This document shows, piece after piece, positions 52,395-61,708 of a stretch of 64,000 nt of DNA (position 1 is its first letter; every line of letters begins with the position of its first letter). The stretch comes from Nakazawaea peltata (lineage: Eukaryota; Ascomycota; Pichiomycetes; Alaninales; Pachysolenaceae). Below the pieces are notes generated by a model. It ran no database searches. It was not told the origin of the DNA and saw only the letters and a list, made by a program, of their open reading frames with translations. The stretch covers positions 1 to 64,000 of the forward strand of contig BCGQ01000009.1 of NCBI GenBank assembly GCA_001599355.1, read 5' to 3'. A program made the position numbers and the translations under genes.

Positions 52395-52465
52395 TTGGTG
52401 TAATGATGTTAGGGGTTAGTTAGGGGGTTAGTTAGGGGGGTTATAGTTAGGGGTTTATTAATGTT
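52395..52465. promoter_or_regulatory. Telomere-like box plus TTAGGGG array, REI1 promoter
   Basis: TTGGTGTAATGATGT at 52395-52409 differs by one base from the terminal repeat core (TTGGTGTTATGATGT). It is followed by four TTAGGGG-type words to about 52465. It lies 130-200 bp upstream of the REI1 ATG. In yeasts Rap1 binds the first type and Tbf1 binds TTAGGG-like words, and both activate ribosome genes. Confidence 0.6.
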
Positions 52466-52547
52466 TCTTACAGAAGGGTCAAACAGATATAACATTATGC
52501 AATTAATATACAAAAACTAGTCCAATGAACAATATCTCAGCCATATC

Positions 52548-54863
52548 TCATCCACTCCACATGAATGAAGGTCTTGGCCAAATTCTCTTATACAATGCCA
52601 TAGCAATAGTATCTTGAGCACTCAATTTACCATCGAAAGAGGCCTTGAAATAACCATGAGTACCCAAACTTTCTTTAATAAATCCAGATCTTCCAGATTT
52701 GGTGAATAATGGAATATCACGGAAGTGACTGATATCTTCAGGGCTGAAGAACATGTATCTAATAGTGACGACTCTCTTATGGATCTTAAGTGGGTGACCA
52801 GTAAGAACAATTCTCTTAGCAAGTACTCTGGAATGATCACAATTGAGGTAAGTTCCATGACCTAATAATTCGATCTTTCCACTCTCGGCACTTTGTTTGA
52901 AGAAGATCAGAGGAGCGTTACTGAAAGTCACAGGAGCAATGGCAGAAGCAATAGCAACGTTACCTGGATGCAAGAATCTCTCATATTTATGGACATTGTT
53001 TGCGTTATTAGAGTTAGAGCTGAACACTGGGTTGATAACCTGTCTTCTAGCTCCATATTGTACAATAATAGTGTCCTTAGATGGGATTGGCTCTTCATAA
53101 CCTTCCCAAGATTGGATAGAGAAGTTAGCAACGGCCAATTTATGCTCATGTTGCAACAAGCCGTAAACACAAAATGGTACAACCTTAGGATTGGAGATTC
53201 TCTCGGAGATATAATATGGAGCTCTGATGAACATTTTAACTCTGGCACCCGCTTGAGCTTGAGATTCTTGTTGAGCCTCTTTCAAGATCTTATTTCTAGT
53301 AGCTTTGAAATTAGAGACTCTCAATAATCTGGTGAAATCACTTGGAGTCTTATCATCGAACTCATTCCAAGCCCAGTCACAATTACCCAAAGATTTCACA
53401 CCTCTGTATCTCTTTAATCTCTCTATACCACTTTCGTTAGGGTCGAGTTCTATCTCATCAGGGAATTCTAAATCATCTTTTACTCTTTGTTGGTATTGTT
53501 CTAATTGTCTGGCTTCTTCTTCTGGAGATAATTCTACAAACATTTCAGATTTCAGATACTCAGTAGCAGCATCTGTCTCAACATCCATATCTCCTTCCAT
53601 TTCTTCATCTGATAAACCTGTGAATTCTTCTTCATCATCGTCTTCCTCACCTAACTCGTCTACAAGTTCGTCCAAATCATCGTCCAAGAACCATCTAGAT
53701 TGGTACTCCGACATACCTCTTGGAAGTTTTCTTGAACCATTGGAAGATCCAAAGGCTCCCGAAGCAAATCCGGAACTCATTTGGTTGCTCATCTCATCCA
53801 TATCAAACTCATCATCTTCCATATCAGACATAGAAACTTCATTTGGTGCTAATTCTTCTAATGATTCTTGTAAATCTGGAGAAGTAGTGAAAACGGTCTC
53901 GTCCATCTCAATATCTCTCTTGGAAGAAGAAGCTGGTACAATTTCCAATTTCTCCAATTGGTAATCTCCAAAGCCTGGAATATGAACTAATCTGTTGACG
54001 TTGAAACCAACACCTCTGACGGTACCTTCGACTACCAACTGGCCTGAGATTTGGTTATTTGGGTCCGACCAGTAAACGTCATCGGCAACAAGGTATCCTC
54101 TTTGATCTCTCCAAGTCACAGTCTTAGGGAACTTTTGACATACTGCTCTAATGGCATTAAGAGAATCAGATTGTTGCTCCAAATTGTAAAGCTTCTCAAG
54201 AGCTGGGAAGAAATGTTGTACATAAGAAGTCAACGATCTTAAAATGTCCAATTGTAAATTTCTCTTAGGGTAAGCAGTCTCCAAGTTTGGAATCACCAGC
54301 ATCACACTGGAGATAGCTTGTAATTCAATAGCCCTAATGATCTGTTCTCCTACAGTTGGGTCGATTTCTTCAGTAGCAGAGAATCCCAAAATGACAAAAT
54401 CTGATACTTTACAGGCATCCAAGATGGAAATGAAATTGGACTGATCTGGGATTATCACCTTCAATGTAGATTTGAACCTACTTACTTTGATTTTGTTCAC
54501 AGATGGAGTCTCAAATTGAGGCAATTCCTTATCTTGAGGATCTTTACAACTGTTTAACATCTTCTCAATGATATCGGTAGCGGAGATATCTGAGGTCAAA
54601 GTCAAGACAGTGACGATCTTTTCAGCAGCGGATGATCCACTGAACAATTTACGCTCAATAGTCTTGGCCAAAACCTTTTGTTTCTTCATCTGATTAGCCA
54701 GATTCTTTCTATCGATCTTGGAGACCACTTTGAGTGCCTTACCATTTCCTTGGGTCTTCTCGACTTTACCTTTATGTTGATTTTTAAGCAGACCTTTTGA
54801 GGAATGCTTGGTCTTGAAAGGCTTATGAGACCCTTTCAACGTCGTTCTATGAGAATGTCCCAT
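52548..54863 (-). CDS. TSR1: Tsr1, 40S ribosome assembly GTPase-like factor
   Basis: This 771-residue Bms1/Tsr1-family protein in late pre-40S particles blocks early translation-factor binding. The basic N terminus (MGHSHRTTLKGSHKPFKTKH) is followed by a degenerate GTPase-like domain, an acidic insert (Asp/Glu-rich, about 345-450), and C-terminal beta domains with APYYISERISN, VTFSNAPLIFFK and LGTHGYFKASFDGKL. As in other Tsr1 proteins, a complete P-loop is absent. The promoter shares an ordered module with RPS1. Confidence 0.94.
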   Translation of the reverse strand: MGHSHRTTLKGSHKPFKTKHSSKGLLKNQHKGKVEKTQGNGKALKVVSKIDRKNLANQMKKQKVLAKTIERKLFSGSSAAEKIVTVLTLTSDISATDIIEKMLNSCKDPQDKELPQFETPSVNKIKVSRFKSTLKVIIPDQSNFISILDACKVSDFVILGFSATEEIDPTVGEQIIRAIELQAISSVMLVIPNLETAYPKRNLQLDILRSLTSYVQHFFPALEKLYNLEQQSDSLNAIRAVCQKFPKTVTWRDQRGYLVADDVYWSDPNNQISGQLVVEGTVRGVGFNVNRLVHIPGFGDYQLEKLEIVPASSSKRDIEMDETVFTTSPDLQESLEELAPNEVSMSDMEDDEFDMDEMSNQMSSGFASGAFGSSNGSRKLPRGMSEYQSRWFLDDDLDELVDELGEEDDDEEEFTGLSDEEMEGDMDVETDAATEYLKSEMFVELSPEEEARQLEQYQQRVKDDLEFPDEIELDPNESGIERLKRYRGVKSLGNCDWAWNEFDDKTPSDFTRLLRVSNFKATRNKILKEAQQESQAQAGARVKMFIRAPYYISERISNPKVVPFCVYGLLQHEHKLAVANFSIQSWEGYEEPIPSKDTIIVQYGARRQVINPVFSSNSNNANNVHKYERFLHPGNVAIASAIAPVTFSNAPLIFFKQSAESGKIELLGHGTYLNCDHSRVLAKRIVLTGHPLKIHKRVVTIRYMFFSPEDISHFRDIPLFTKSGRSGFIKESLGTHGYFKASFDGKLSAQDTIAMALYKRIWPRPSFMWSG

Positions 54864-55764
54864 CTTCTTGATCTCCCTATTACCCTCTTCATCATCTATA
54901 TAAATTTTTCACTTATAAAATTTTTTACCTCCTCATCTTGCATATAGGGCTCATCGAGAATTTGAGTCACGTGTATGGCTTTAGGGTATTGCATCATAAC
55001 ACCAACTGCGCAACTTCACAGTCACACATTTTGAATACTCTGATTTTTCTAATCTGGTTTTTCTTCCCTTGCGCGCTCCCTAGGCCAGAAATTAGGTAGC
55101 TCAAAAATGTTATATTGTCCACGACTTTCCTTAAGTATGGGAAAATTTTCACGTTCAACAAGAATTTTCTCTTTTTTCCTTTTGGTGAAAAAATTTTAAT
55201 ACACTTTTAAATATTTAATTGTATATTCTAGTTTTGATTCTTATACATTATAGATCAATAGATTAATAAGTAAGTAATGATAGCATGAATAAGGAGTGAT
55301 CAGGATGGATAATAGAAGTGGAAAGTGTTCAAATGGAAGTTTTATCGATGTTCAGTGGTATCAGAGTTGGCGCCACGCTGACAGTAATTGGTGAAGAATA
55401 GAAAGAGTAGAGGGATTAGTATTCAAGGGTAGAAAAGTGAAAGAATTATTAGATGTGAGAATACGACAGTACATGAGTAATCAAACATGAGGAGATGTGT
55501 TGTCATATTAGTGGTTAGCCAGTGATACAGGTACATGATAGACTGGTACATCGATATATTGGTATACTAATATTGAGAGGGGAGTATCAGTAACGCTGTG
55601 TCCAACTAACCATATTACAATAACATGAACCACATTGAAGACTTTTCATTATCTTGCTAATAAGTTTGTCTTCTGTTTCATTTCACTACATTTGAACCTT
55701 CAATATCACCTAGTCACCACCTCCCCCATCCCCTTAACATAATACTAACTCGTCCCAGTTCAAT
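54864..55764. other. Divergent promoter region, TSR1 / RPS29
   Basis: 900 bp between two ribosome-related genes. The left part carries RRPE-like AAAATTTTTT, a PAC-like CTCATCG and the CACGTG/TAGGGT/telomere-core module. The right part may hold a 5'-UTR intron of RPS29 (GTAAGT at 55270, TACTAAT at 55565, CAG at 55588-55590), which cannot be confirmed without RNA data. Confidence 0.4.
54917..55006. promoter_or_regulatory. Ribosome-biogenesis promoter module upstream of TSR1
   Basis: In order: AAAATTTTTT (54917-54926, RRPE-like), CTCATCG (54950-54956, PAC-like), GTCACGTG (54966-54973, Cbf1 type), TTAGGGT (54981-54987, Tbf1 type) and CATCATAACACCAAC (54992-55006), which is identical to 15 bases of the terminal repeat unit. 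The last three occur in the same order and strand before RPS1. Confidence 0.7.
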
Positions 55765-55935
55765 ATGGCTCACGAATCAGTTTGGTTTTCCCACCCAAGA
55801 AACTTCGGTAAAGGTTCTAGACAATGTCGTGTCTGTTCCTCCCACTCCGGTTTAATCAGAAAGTACGGTTTGAACATCTGTCGTCAATGTTTCAGAGAAA
55901 AGGCTAACGACATTGGTTTCCACAAGTACCGTTAA
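55765..55935 (+). CDS. RPS29: 40S ribosomal protein S29 (uS14)
   Basis: This 56-residue zinc-binding small-subunit protein reads [20 protein letters not shown], then [15 protein letters not shown], then [21 protein letters not shown]. Four zinc ligands are Cys21, Cys24, Cys39 and Cys42. Length and sequence match fungal S29. No intron lies in the coding part. The codon use is highly biased, as expected for ribosomal genes. Confidence 0.97.
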   Translation: MAHESVWFSHPRNFGKGSRQCRVCSSHSGLIRKYGLNICRQCFREKANDIGFHKYR

Positions 55936-56440
55936 AATTATAACACCAGAAAAGAACGCGGTTTGATTTACTCAATCCAAGATGATGATTATTATGTAAA
56001 TCTATCTAGTTTATTTCACCTATAATATACAAAATTAAAATTTAATGAGTGTAGTGTGGTTGGTGTGACGATGTAGGATATATTTGGTTAACTATGAAGT
56101 TTCCTCCTAATTATGTGTTTTTCTTACTATGAGTTTTCTTAACTATGAGTTTTCTTAACTATGAGTTTCTTACTATGTATTTCTTACTATGTATTTCTTA
56201 CTATGTATTTCTTACTATGTAGTCTTAACTATGTAGTCTTAACTATGTACTTTCTACTATGAAATTTGTAGTGTGTGCTTTTCTTAACTATGTAACCCTC
56301 TAAACTGTACACTTTTTCTTAACTACGTACTTCAGTTGCGATTTTAACTATGTGCCTTTATTTTCTTATCTACTTTTCTTAACTATACGCTTCATTAGCA
56401 CTTTTATCACATACCCACTATACACCCTATAGTCTCGCAA
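55936..56440. other. Convergent intergenic region, RPS29 / VPS35
   Basis: 505 bp between gene 3' ends. It carries a telomere-core-like TTGGTGTGACGATGTA (56060-56075) and a TTCTTAACTATG minisatellite (56118-56395). No gene is supported. Confidence 0.5.
56118..56395. repeat. Minisatellite, TTCTTAACTATG / TTCTTACTATG units
   Basis: About 14 or more degenerate units of 13-17 bp share TTCTTA(A)CTATG with variable tails (AGTT, TATT, TAG). Central units are nearly identical and edge units diverge, as expected for slippage growth from the middle. It lies between two convergent genes. Confidence 0.8.
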
Positions 56441-58999
56441 TCATGCATTAATATCTTCAAATCTCTTATCAATATCCTTTTGAACCCGGATATACGCCAA
56501 AGTCCTATCAAAATGTTTCTCGGCCTCGACAAATCCATCAACTTCATCGTCATCTCCATCTTCATTATCTGAGTCTGCTCCTCCATTATCATTTGCCTGC
56601 GCGGATCTGCTGTGTTTGATTTTCTGTAAATTGTTCTGGATCAACTCGATCAACCCATTGATATACTGTAAATTAATCACCTCATTACCGTGAATAAAGT
56701 AGTATAAACAACGGTTCAAGATCTCGATGAACAATTCTAAACTAACTACATTATCCAAACAAGTATCGGCAATTCTCAACGATTTTTGAAGACATTCCAA
56801 AACTCTCTTATTATCCTTCTTAATAGGTTGTAACATTTCCTTGTCTTCTTCTTCTACGATCCACCATAAATGTGATGCCAAATAAACACCTCTACATTGG
56901 TCGGTCTTTTTCAATAATTTGGACCCATATAATGCTGTTTTGGTGATTAAGTTGTCGTAATTCTCCGGGGAGTTGGAAATAAGGTAATGAGCTTGGTGTA
57001 ATTTGCCGATAATAGATAAAATCAGTTGATATTGCAGTCTGGAGTCGATAATACTCTCTTCATAGATGACAAATGATTGAATGAAGAATTCGTTAGCAAT
57101 GTCTGCCAATTGTACCTGGTCGGCAACTTGTGCACTGATCAAGTTCAAATTCAAACATAACGTTGGGGTGGTAGCAGAAACCGTATATAATTCTTGGATA
57201 CATTGACTAATGAACTTGAAAATCGATTTAACTTGAAGAACGCTATCATTGTCTTCGATATCGATCTTCTTCAAAAGTTGAAGTTTCCTGACCAACTTCA
57301 AAGTGAGTTGAATCAACACTGGGAAAGTATATTTGATCTTATGTCCACCTTTAGCTAAGAATTGTTTGGCAGCCTCATAAAGCTCAAAGTTAACTATAGG
57401 ATCTTTGTTATAGATCAAATGGATGATTTTACTGACTTTTTCTTGTTGAAGAACTGCATCGGCACTGACGGATTCGGCATCTCCATTGGTTTCCGATCCC
57501 GATCCAAATAAAATACTTTTAGTTTTCTTCTTACCCTTCAGCTCATCTTTAATCACAAATGAAAGTAATTGGAATATCTTGGATACCTCATCTGTTGTGG
57601 TAATCTTACTATTCATCGATAATAACTTATCGACAATCTCAACAGAGACACTCTTTTGTAATGTAGATTGTTGCAAAGACAAGAATCCATGGTAATTAGC
57701 AATCTGTAAGAGGTCTACTAACTTAGTAAAGCGTCCAATTGGAGACAATAATAACAGTTTCCAGTTATCTTGGATATCCTCCGAAGTTTCTGTGGCATTC
57801 TGCAATTTCTGAATAGCATACCCGTAGATAACATCAAGGTTAGTGAAATTTGAAGGGAAATAAGTGATCGATAATTGGACAACAGAATCTAATATGCTTG
57901 AGAAATCAGCTAAAGGAATATCCGGATGAGTCTTATCCAATTGTTGAACATAATTCCAAATCTTATCAAAGAGATTAACTGGAGTTTCTTTATCGTCGGT
58001 CTCACCGGCCTTTTTATTGACATTGTCGCTCAATTTCAAATCATTTAAAACCTTAATCACTTCCTCCTCTTCACCACGTTGCTTGAATCCAATAAGTCTC
58101 TTAATCAAATTATAAAAAATCTTATCAAGACTAACATTTGGATGTAAATACAAAGTAGCCTCCAAAAAGTCATCTAAAGTACAAAGATGGAACTCATCAG
58201 GGAATACTTGAATGATAACATCCAATAAATACTCTTGAACAAGTACATCTTTGCATTGAATGATCTGCTCCAACACAACTGGTAGTATATTAGCCTTATA
58301 ATACTCCTTATCCACATGTTCCAATTGCGATAACCTAACCAAATTGGTACCAACAAGAATCTGCAACTCTTTCCTCTCTTGTAATCTCTTTTGACGTTCA
58401 CTTGAATGGCCTTGATGTTGTAATCTGACCCACAATTTGTTCATCTCAATGAAATTCGTAATAATGAATTGGACCGAGTCCTCCAATGATCCCTTCATAT
58501 CATCACCTTCAAATTCAGTAGGCAACAAATCTTTAGTCCGCTGATTCATATAGTACCTCAAGAACAAACCTCTAATAGGATGCTGAACACCACGAGCCAT
58601 ATCCATAAGATCCTTCATGACCTCCTTCACTGGAGCTCCCGGAATTGAGATGTAAACGGTCCCCACAGTCACCATCAAGTACAATCTCGGAATGATATTC
58701 CCGGCATATTGCACCAATTCATACAAATCGGCCAAATGGTTGTTCAAATGGGTCTCTTTCAAGTACACCGAGAGGTAATTCAACCCATCAAACAGCAAGA
58801 TGTACAACTCGTAGTACTGTTTAGGCGTCAACACATTCGTACGCAATTCCGATAAGAACGTGGAGGCGTGCTTCAAGGCATCCATCAAGCGGTTCTTCTT
58901 GTGCTTTACGTCTAGACATTTTCTCATCAATTGAACTTGTTGTTTGATGACGGCGCTTGACTTCTCCAAGGCCTCTTTTTGCTCCAGAGTGGCTGACAT
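56441..58999 (-). CDS. VPS35: Vps35, retromer core subunit
   Basis: This 852-residue alpha-solenoid subunit of the retromer (with Vps26 and Vps29) recycles cargo from endosomes to the Golgi. The N-terminal PRLYLMVTVG motif, which binds Vps26, is at about 106-115. RGVQHPIRGLFLRYY, EMNKLWVRLQHQG and VGTNLVRLSQL follow. The C-terminal half is helical (for Vps29) and ends with an acidic Asn/Asp tract (NDNGGADSDNEDGDDDE). Full length for the family. Confidence 0.96.
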   Translation of the reverse strand: MSATLEQKEALEKSSAVIKQQVQLMRKCLDVKHKKNRLMDALKHASTFLSELRTNVLTPKQYYELYILLFDGLNYLSVYLKETHLNNHLADLYELVQYAGNIIPRLYLMVTVGTVYISIPGAPVKEVMKDLMDMARGVQHPIRGLFLRYYMNQRTKDLLPTEFEGDDMKGSLEDSVQFIITNFIEMNKLWVRLQHQGHSSERQKRLQERKELQILVGTNLVRLSQLEHVDKEYYKANILPVVLEQIIQCKDVLVQEYLLDVIIQVFPDEFHLCTLDDFLEATLYLHPNVSLDKIFYNLIKRLIGFKQRGEEEEVIKVLNDLKLSDNVNKKAGETDDKETPVNLFDKIWNYVQQLDKTHPDIPLADFSSILDSVVQLSITYFPSNFTNLDVIYGYAIQKLQNATETSEDIQDNWKLLLLSPIGRFTKLVDLLQIANYHGFLSLQQSTLQKSVSVEIVDKLLSMNSKITTTDEVSKIFQLLSFVIKDELKGKKKTKSILFGSGSETNGDAESVSADAVLQQEKVSKIIHLIYNKDPIVNFELYEAAKQFLAKGGHKIKYTFPVLIQLTLKLVRKLQLLKKIDIEDNDSVLQVKSIFKFISQCIQELYTVSATTPTLCLNLNLISAQVADQVQLADIANEFFIQSFVIYEESIIDSRLQYQLILSIIGKLHQAHYLISNSPENYDNLITKTALYGSKLLKKTDQCRGVYLASHLWWIVEEEDKEMLQPIKKDNKRVLECLQKSLRIADTCLDNVVSLELFIEILNRCLYYFIHGNEVINLQYINGLIELIQNNLQKIKHSRSAQANDNGGADSDNEDGDDDEVDGFVEAEKHFDRTLAYIRVQKDIDKRFEDINA

Positions 59000-59823
59000 G
59001 TTGAATTGATCAGTTCCTTAGTCAGTTCACTCCCGTAAGACTTAACCGCCGTCACTTGTTATCTGCGCCAGGCAAATTTGGGGGGCAGGAAGAAATATGG
59101 TCGTGTATTTTGGCTCAAATCAGAAAGAAGCTCTAAGAAAAAAAAATTTTTTACTGGGAAAAATTTTCCCAGCATATAAAAAGGGGCAAGATCCTCCTTT
59201 AGGGGGTAAATATATAGAGACACCGACGATGAGGTAATTGAGACTAGTTTTTTGGTTGAGATCAGATATATAGTTGATATTAGTTCATTGTCGTGTCTTG
59301 GTTGGAACAGTTTTGGTGTGTATGATATTCTTAGTGAAGTTATCTGGACACTGATGCTGGTTCAATCTCAAGTAGTGTAACACTATTTGAAAAGGGGGGG
59401 TAGGCAGCTTTCGTGTGAATGGATAACATGTCATTTGTGTTTCATTTGTATTTGAATTTTATTGATTTTTCTTTTTTCTTTTTTTTTCCACCAAGAATTT
59501 ACTACCGACTATGAGGTTGATGTGTTGTTGATTTTTATGATGAGATAAAGTTTACTTCTTTCCCAGTCCGACTCGACTATGACGACAGGGTTGAAAAACG
59601 TCTTCATCAGGTGTTAAAGGGGTCAAATCCTTTAGCATTTAGGTGTGCATAGACTTATACTTGCCAGTATTTTAGCATTTCTGACCCTTCAAATTCACCA
59701 ATACTTCATATTGTCGGTGGTAATTTCGTGTTTACAAATATGATAGTCATCGTATTTATTCATTCACAAAGCTACTCACCCTTAACATATTTGCAATTTG
59801 TCATTTTCATTTTATTCAATCCA
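59000..59823. other. Intergenic region upstream of VPS35 and U14 snoRNA
   Basis: About 820 bp. No protein gene is supported. A possible second C/D snoRNA (ATGATGA at 59537-59543, CTGA at 59681-59684) precedes U14 but has a weak terminal stem. A TTTAGGGGG word lies at about 59199. Confidence 0.4.
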
Positions 59824-59947
59824 GGTTCTAGATGATGAAATTTATTCTCTAACATTCGCAGTTTCCTCGGTAGCATACGCTAAGAACCCATCTTTGTATG
59901 CCGGTGACCGCCCTGAGACCTTCCATGGATGTCTGATTACAAGAACC
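59824..59947 (+). ncRNA. SNR128: U14 C/D box snoRNA (snR128)
   Basis: This box C/D snoRNA is needed for 18S pre-rRNA processing and guides 18S C414 methylation in yeast. The C box ATGATGA is at 59832-59838 and the D box CTGA at 59933-59936. A perfect 6-bp terminal stem joins GGTTCT (59824-59829) with AGAACC (59942-59947). Domain A, ACATTCGCAGTTTCC (59852-59866), is complementary to the 18S GGAAACTGCGAATG-type region and matches Saccharomyces U14. The sequence just before the D box, CCTTCCATGGATGT, is the known 18S guide with one or two changes. A Y-domain hairpin (GCATAC pairing with GTATGC) is also present. Ends are set from the terminal stem. Confidence 0.92.
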
Positions 59948-60036
59948 AATTGGATAAGATTAAAATGATCGATTGTAATTATGAATCTGTTGTTCGAAAG
60001 GTTTCGTCAATTTATTCATAGACTCTATTAAATACT

Positions 60037-61347
60037 CTATATAGGATGCCCAAATGGGATTGGCTTCCAATCTTTCTTCTGTCTCCATAACACTGTATTG
60101 CCTTTGGATTGATCGATTCGTTTGGCCTCTTGTTGTGATTTGAATCTCTTTTTCAAATTCTCCAAATCCAGACTCATGTCGTCCACTGGCTGTCGCTTCT
60201 TATTGTCATCATAGATTTCAAGATCTTTAAGTGGAATCGTCTCTATATGGAACTTCTTCATCAAACTATGTCTTTGTTTAATCTTGGATTGTATCTCAGG
60301 ACTGTAAATATCAAGAGTAGACATCATCTCTAATAATTTGAGTCGACCATTAGTATTCTGTTTAGATATTACTGAAATTATGCTCTCAATAGAGTCTATA
60401 TCAACTAAAGGTCCGGTCTGGAAGTTGAGCTGATTCGTTACAATGAACTCACACCAGTTGCAAGCTTGGGTTGAAACACTTTGACTCGATTCATCGTTAA
60501 TCCCCTGCCAATCTATGAGCAGGTCCAATAAATTCAATATGAATTCCTTACCTAACTCTTCAAGTAATGGTCTATATAACAATCTTATTCCTTTAGTCTT
60601 TCCTTCATTCAATTCTGTCTCCATAATTAAGACCCTATTCTGTAATAAAGTGTTAATGAACTGCTTCTCATTTGACTCATATAATTTCTTCAATTCCTTG
60701 ATACATTTCCAATAGACCAGACCTTGCTCTGAAGTATCACCGAACTTGAACATTTTGTTCAAATTAAGCTTACGGATCTTCTTATAAGTACGTAGTTGCG
60801 ATTTTATCTCGTTCTTGAAACTATTCAACTCGTCCTCACTCATCTCAACGGACGGCTGTTGCAACACCGATGAGCTCGTCTTATCAATAACAGACCAATA
60901 ATGATCGTAAAGCCATTGTAACAGCTTACGGGCCATATCACGTAGAATATCAATTGAAGGTAAGAACTCATGAGTACCACAGTGTCGGAGTTCAACGAAC
61001 GAACTAGGGAGCTCCAAATAATTGGCTAAAGTATGCAATGGAATAGCGTAACTTGACTGCTGGTAGGGATCTAGAAGTCCGTTGACGAACTTGATGATCA
61101 CCATAGTGTATGATAACTTCAAAACAGCTTCATCTTCATATTTATGCTCTTCCTCTGACAATATAATGCTAGTTATCAAAGAAGTTGACTCGATCGAATG
61201 AGGGAGATGACTCTTGGTGAGGTATGCTGAGGTTCTGGCGACGGCTTGTTTCCGTCTGTCGTTACTCTTTGTATCATAAAACCATTCTCGAAGGTCTAGG
61301 AGGTCTTGGTGAGACTTAAATGGGACAAAATGAGGGTTTTTATTCAT
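60037..61347 (-). CDS. LAS1: Las1, pre-rRNA ITS2 endonuclease
   Basis: This 436-residue HEPN-type nuclease, with Grc3, cuts ITS2 in 60S ribosome maturation. The HEPN motif R-x4-H is visible as RHCGTH (Arg121 to His126) in ELRHCGTHEFLPS, and the N terminus (WFYDTKSNDRRKQAVARTSAY) matches the Las1 family. The C terminus is basic and ends with LWRQKKDWKPIPFGHPI, a tail like that which contacts Grc3. It is shorter than the Saccharomyces protein (about 500 residues). It sits in a run of ribosome-related genes. Confidence 0.92.
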   Translation of the reverse strand: MNKNPHFVPFKSHQDLLDLREWFYDTKSNDRRKQAVARTSAYLTKSHLPHSIESTSLITSIILSEEEHKYEDEAVLKLSYTMVIIKFVNGLLDPYQQSSYAIPLHTLANYLELPSSFVELRHCGTHEFLPSIDILRDMARKLLQWLYDHYWSVIDKTSSSVLQQPSVEMSEDELNSFKNEIKSQLRTYKKIRKLNLNKMFKFGDTSEQGLVYWKCIKELKKLYESNEKQFINTLLQNRVLIMETELNEGKTKGIRLLYRPLLEELGKEFILNLLDLLIDWQGINDESSQSVSTQACNWCEFIVTNQLNFQTGPLVDIDSIESIISVISKQNTNGRLKLLEMMSTLDIYSPEIQSKIKQRHSLMKKFHIETIPLKDLEIYDDNKKRQPVDDMSLDLENLKKRFKSQQEAKRIDQSKGNTVLWRQKKDWKPIPFGHPI

Positions 61348-61708
61348 GATAACCCGATTATCTGGCCATGAACTGCTCTTGTGGTTCTCTTCTCATCTTA
61401 AGCAGAGTTTTAGGTGAGAAATGGATAGAAATGCACTACTTTTTAGAGATGTTACAAATTGGTATTTTGCTCTGTTAGTATGGCGGGGATAGGAAATTAG
61501 TAATATGCTCTGTTAATTGGACGGGGATTGATGGAGAGGTGTTTGAAGTGGAGTTAGGGATGAGCTGACGAAGCTGAAGAAGCTGAGACGTCACTCTGAG
61601 ACATCCAGAGCTCACTACTCTACTCCCATTTACCTCTACTACCATATAAAACATAAATATTATTATCATTATAGAAAGAATATTGAGCATGCCTACTCTA
61701 ACGGGGAC
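61348..61708. other. Intergenic region, LAS1 / peroxiredoxin
   Basis: 361 bp holding the LAS1 promoter and the peroxiredoxin 3' end. It has degenerate CTGTTAGTATGG / CTGTTAATTGGACGGGG repeats near 61471-61528. No gene is supported. Confidence 0.45.

Noticed and set aside
55270-55590. Possible 5'-UTR intron of RPS29
   Set aside because: GTAAGT, TACTAAT and CAG are present but the size (about 320 nt) and branch spacing differ from the other introns; left as a remark without RNA data.
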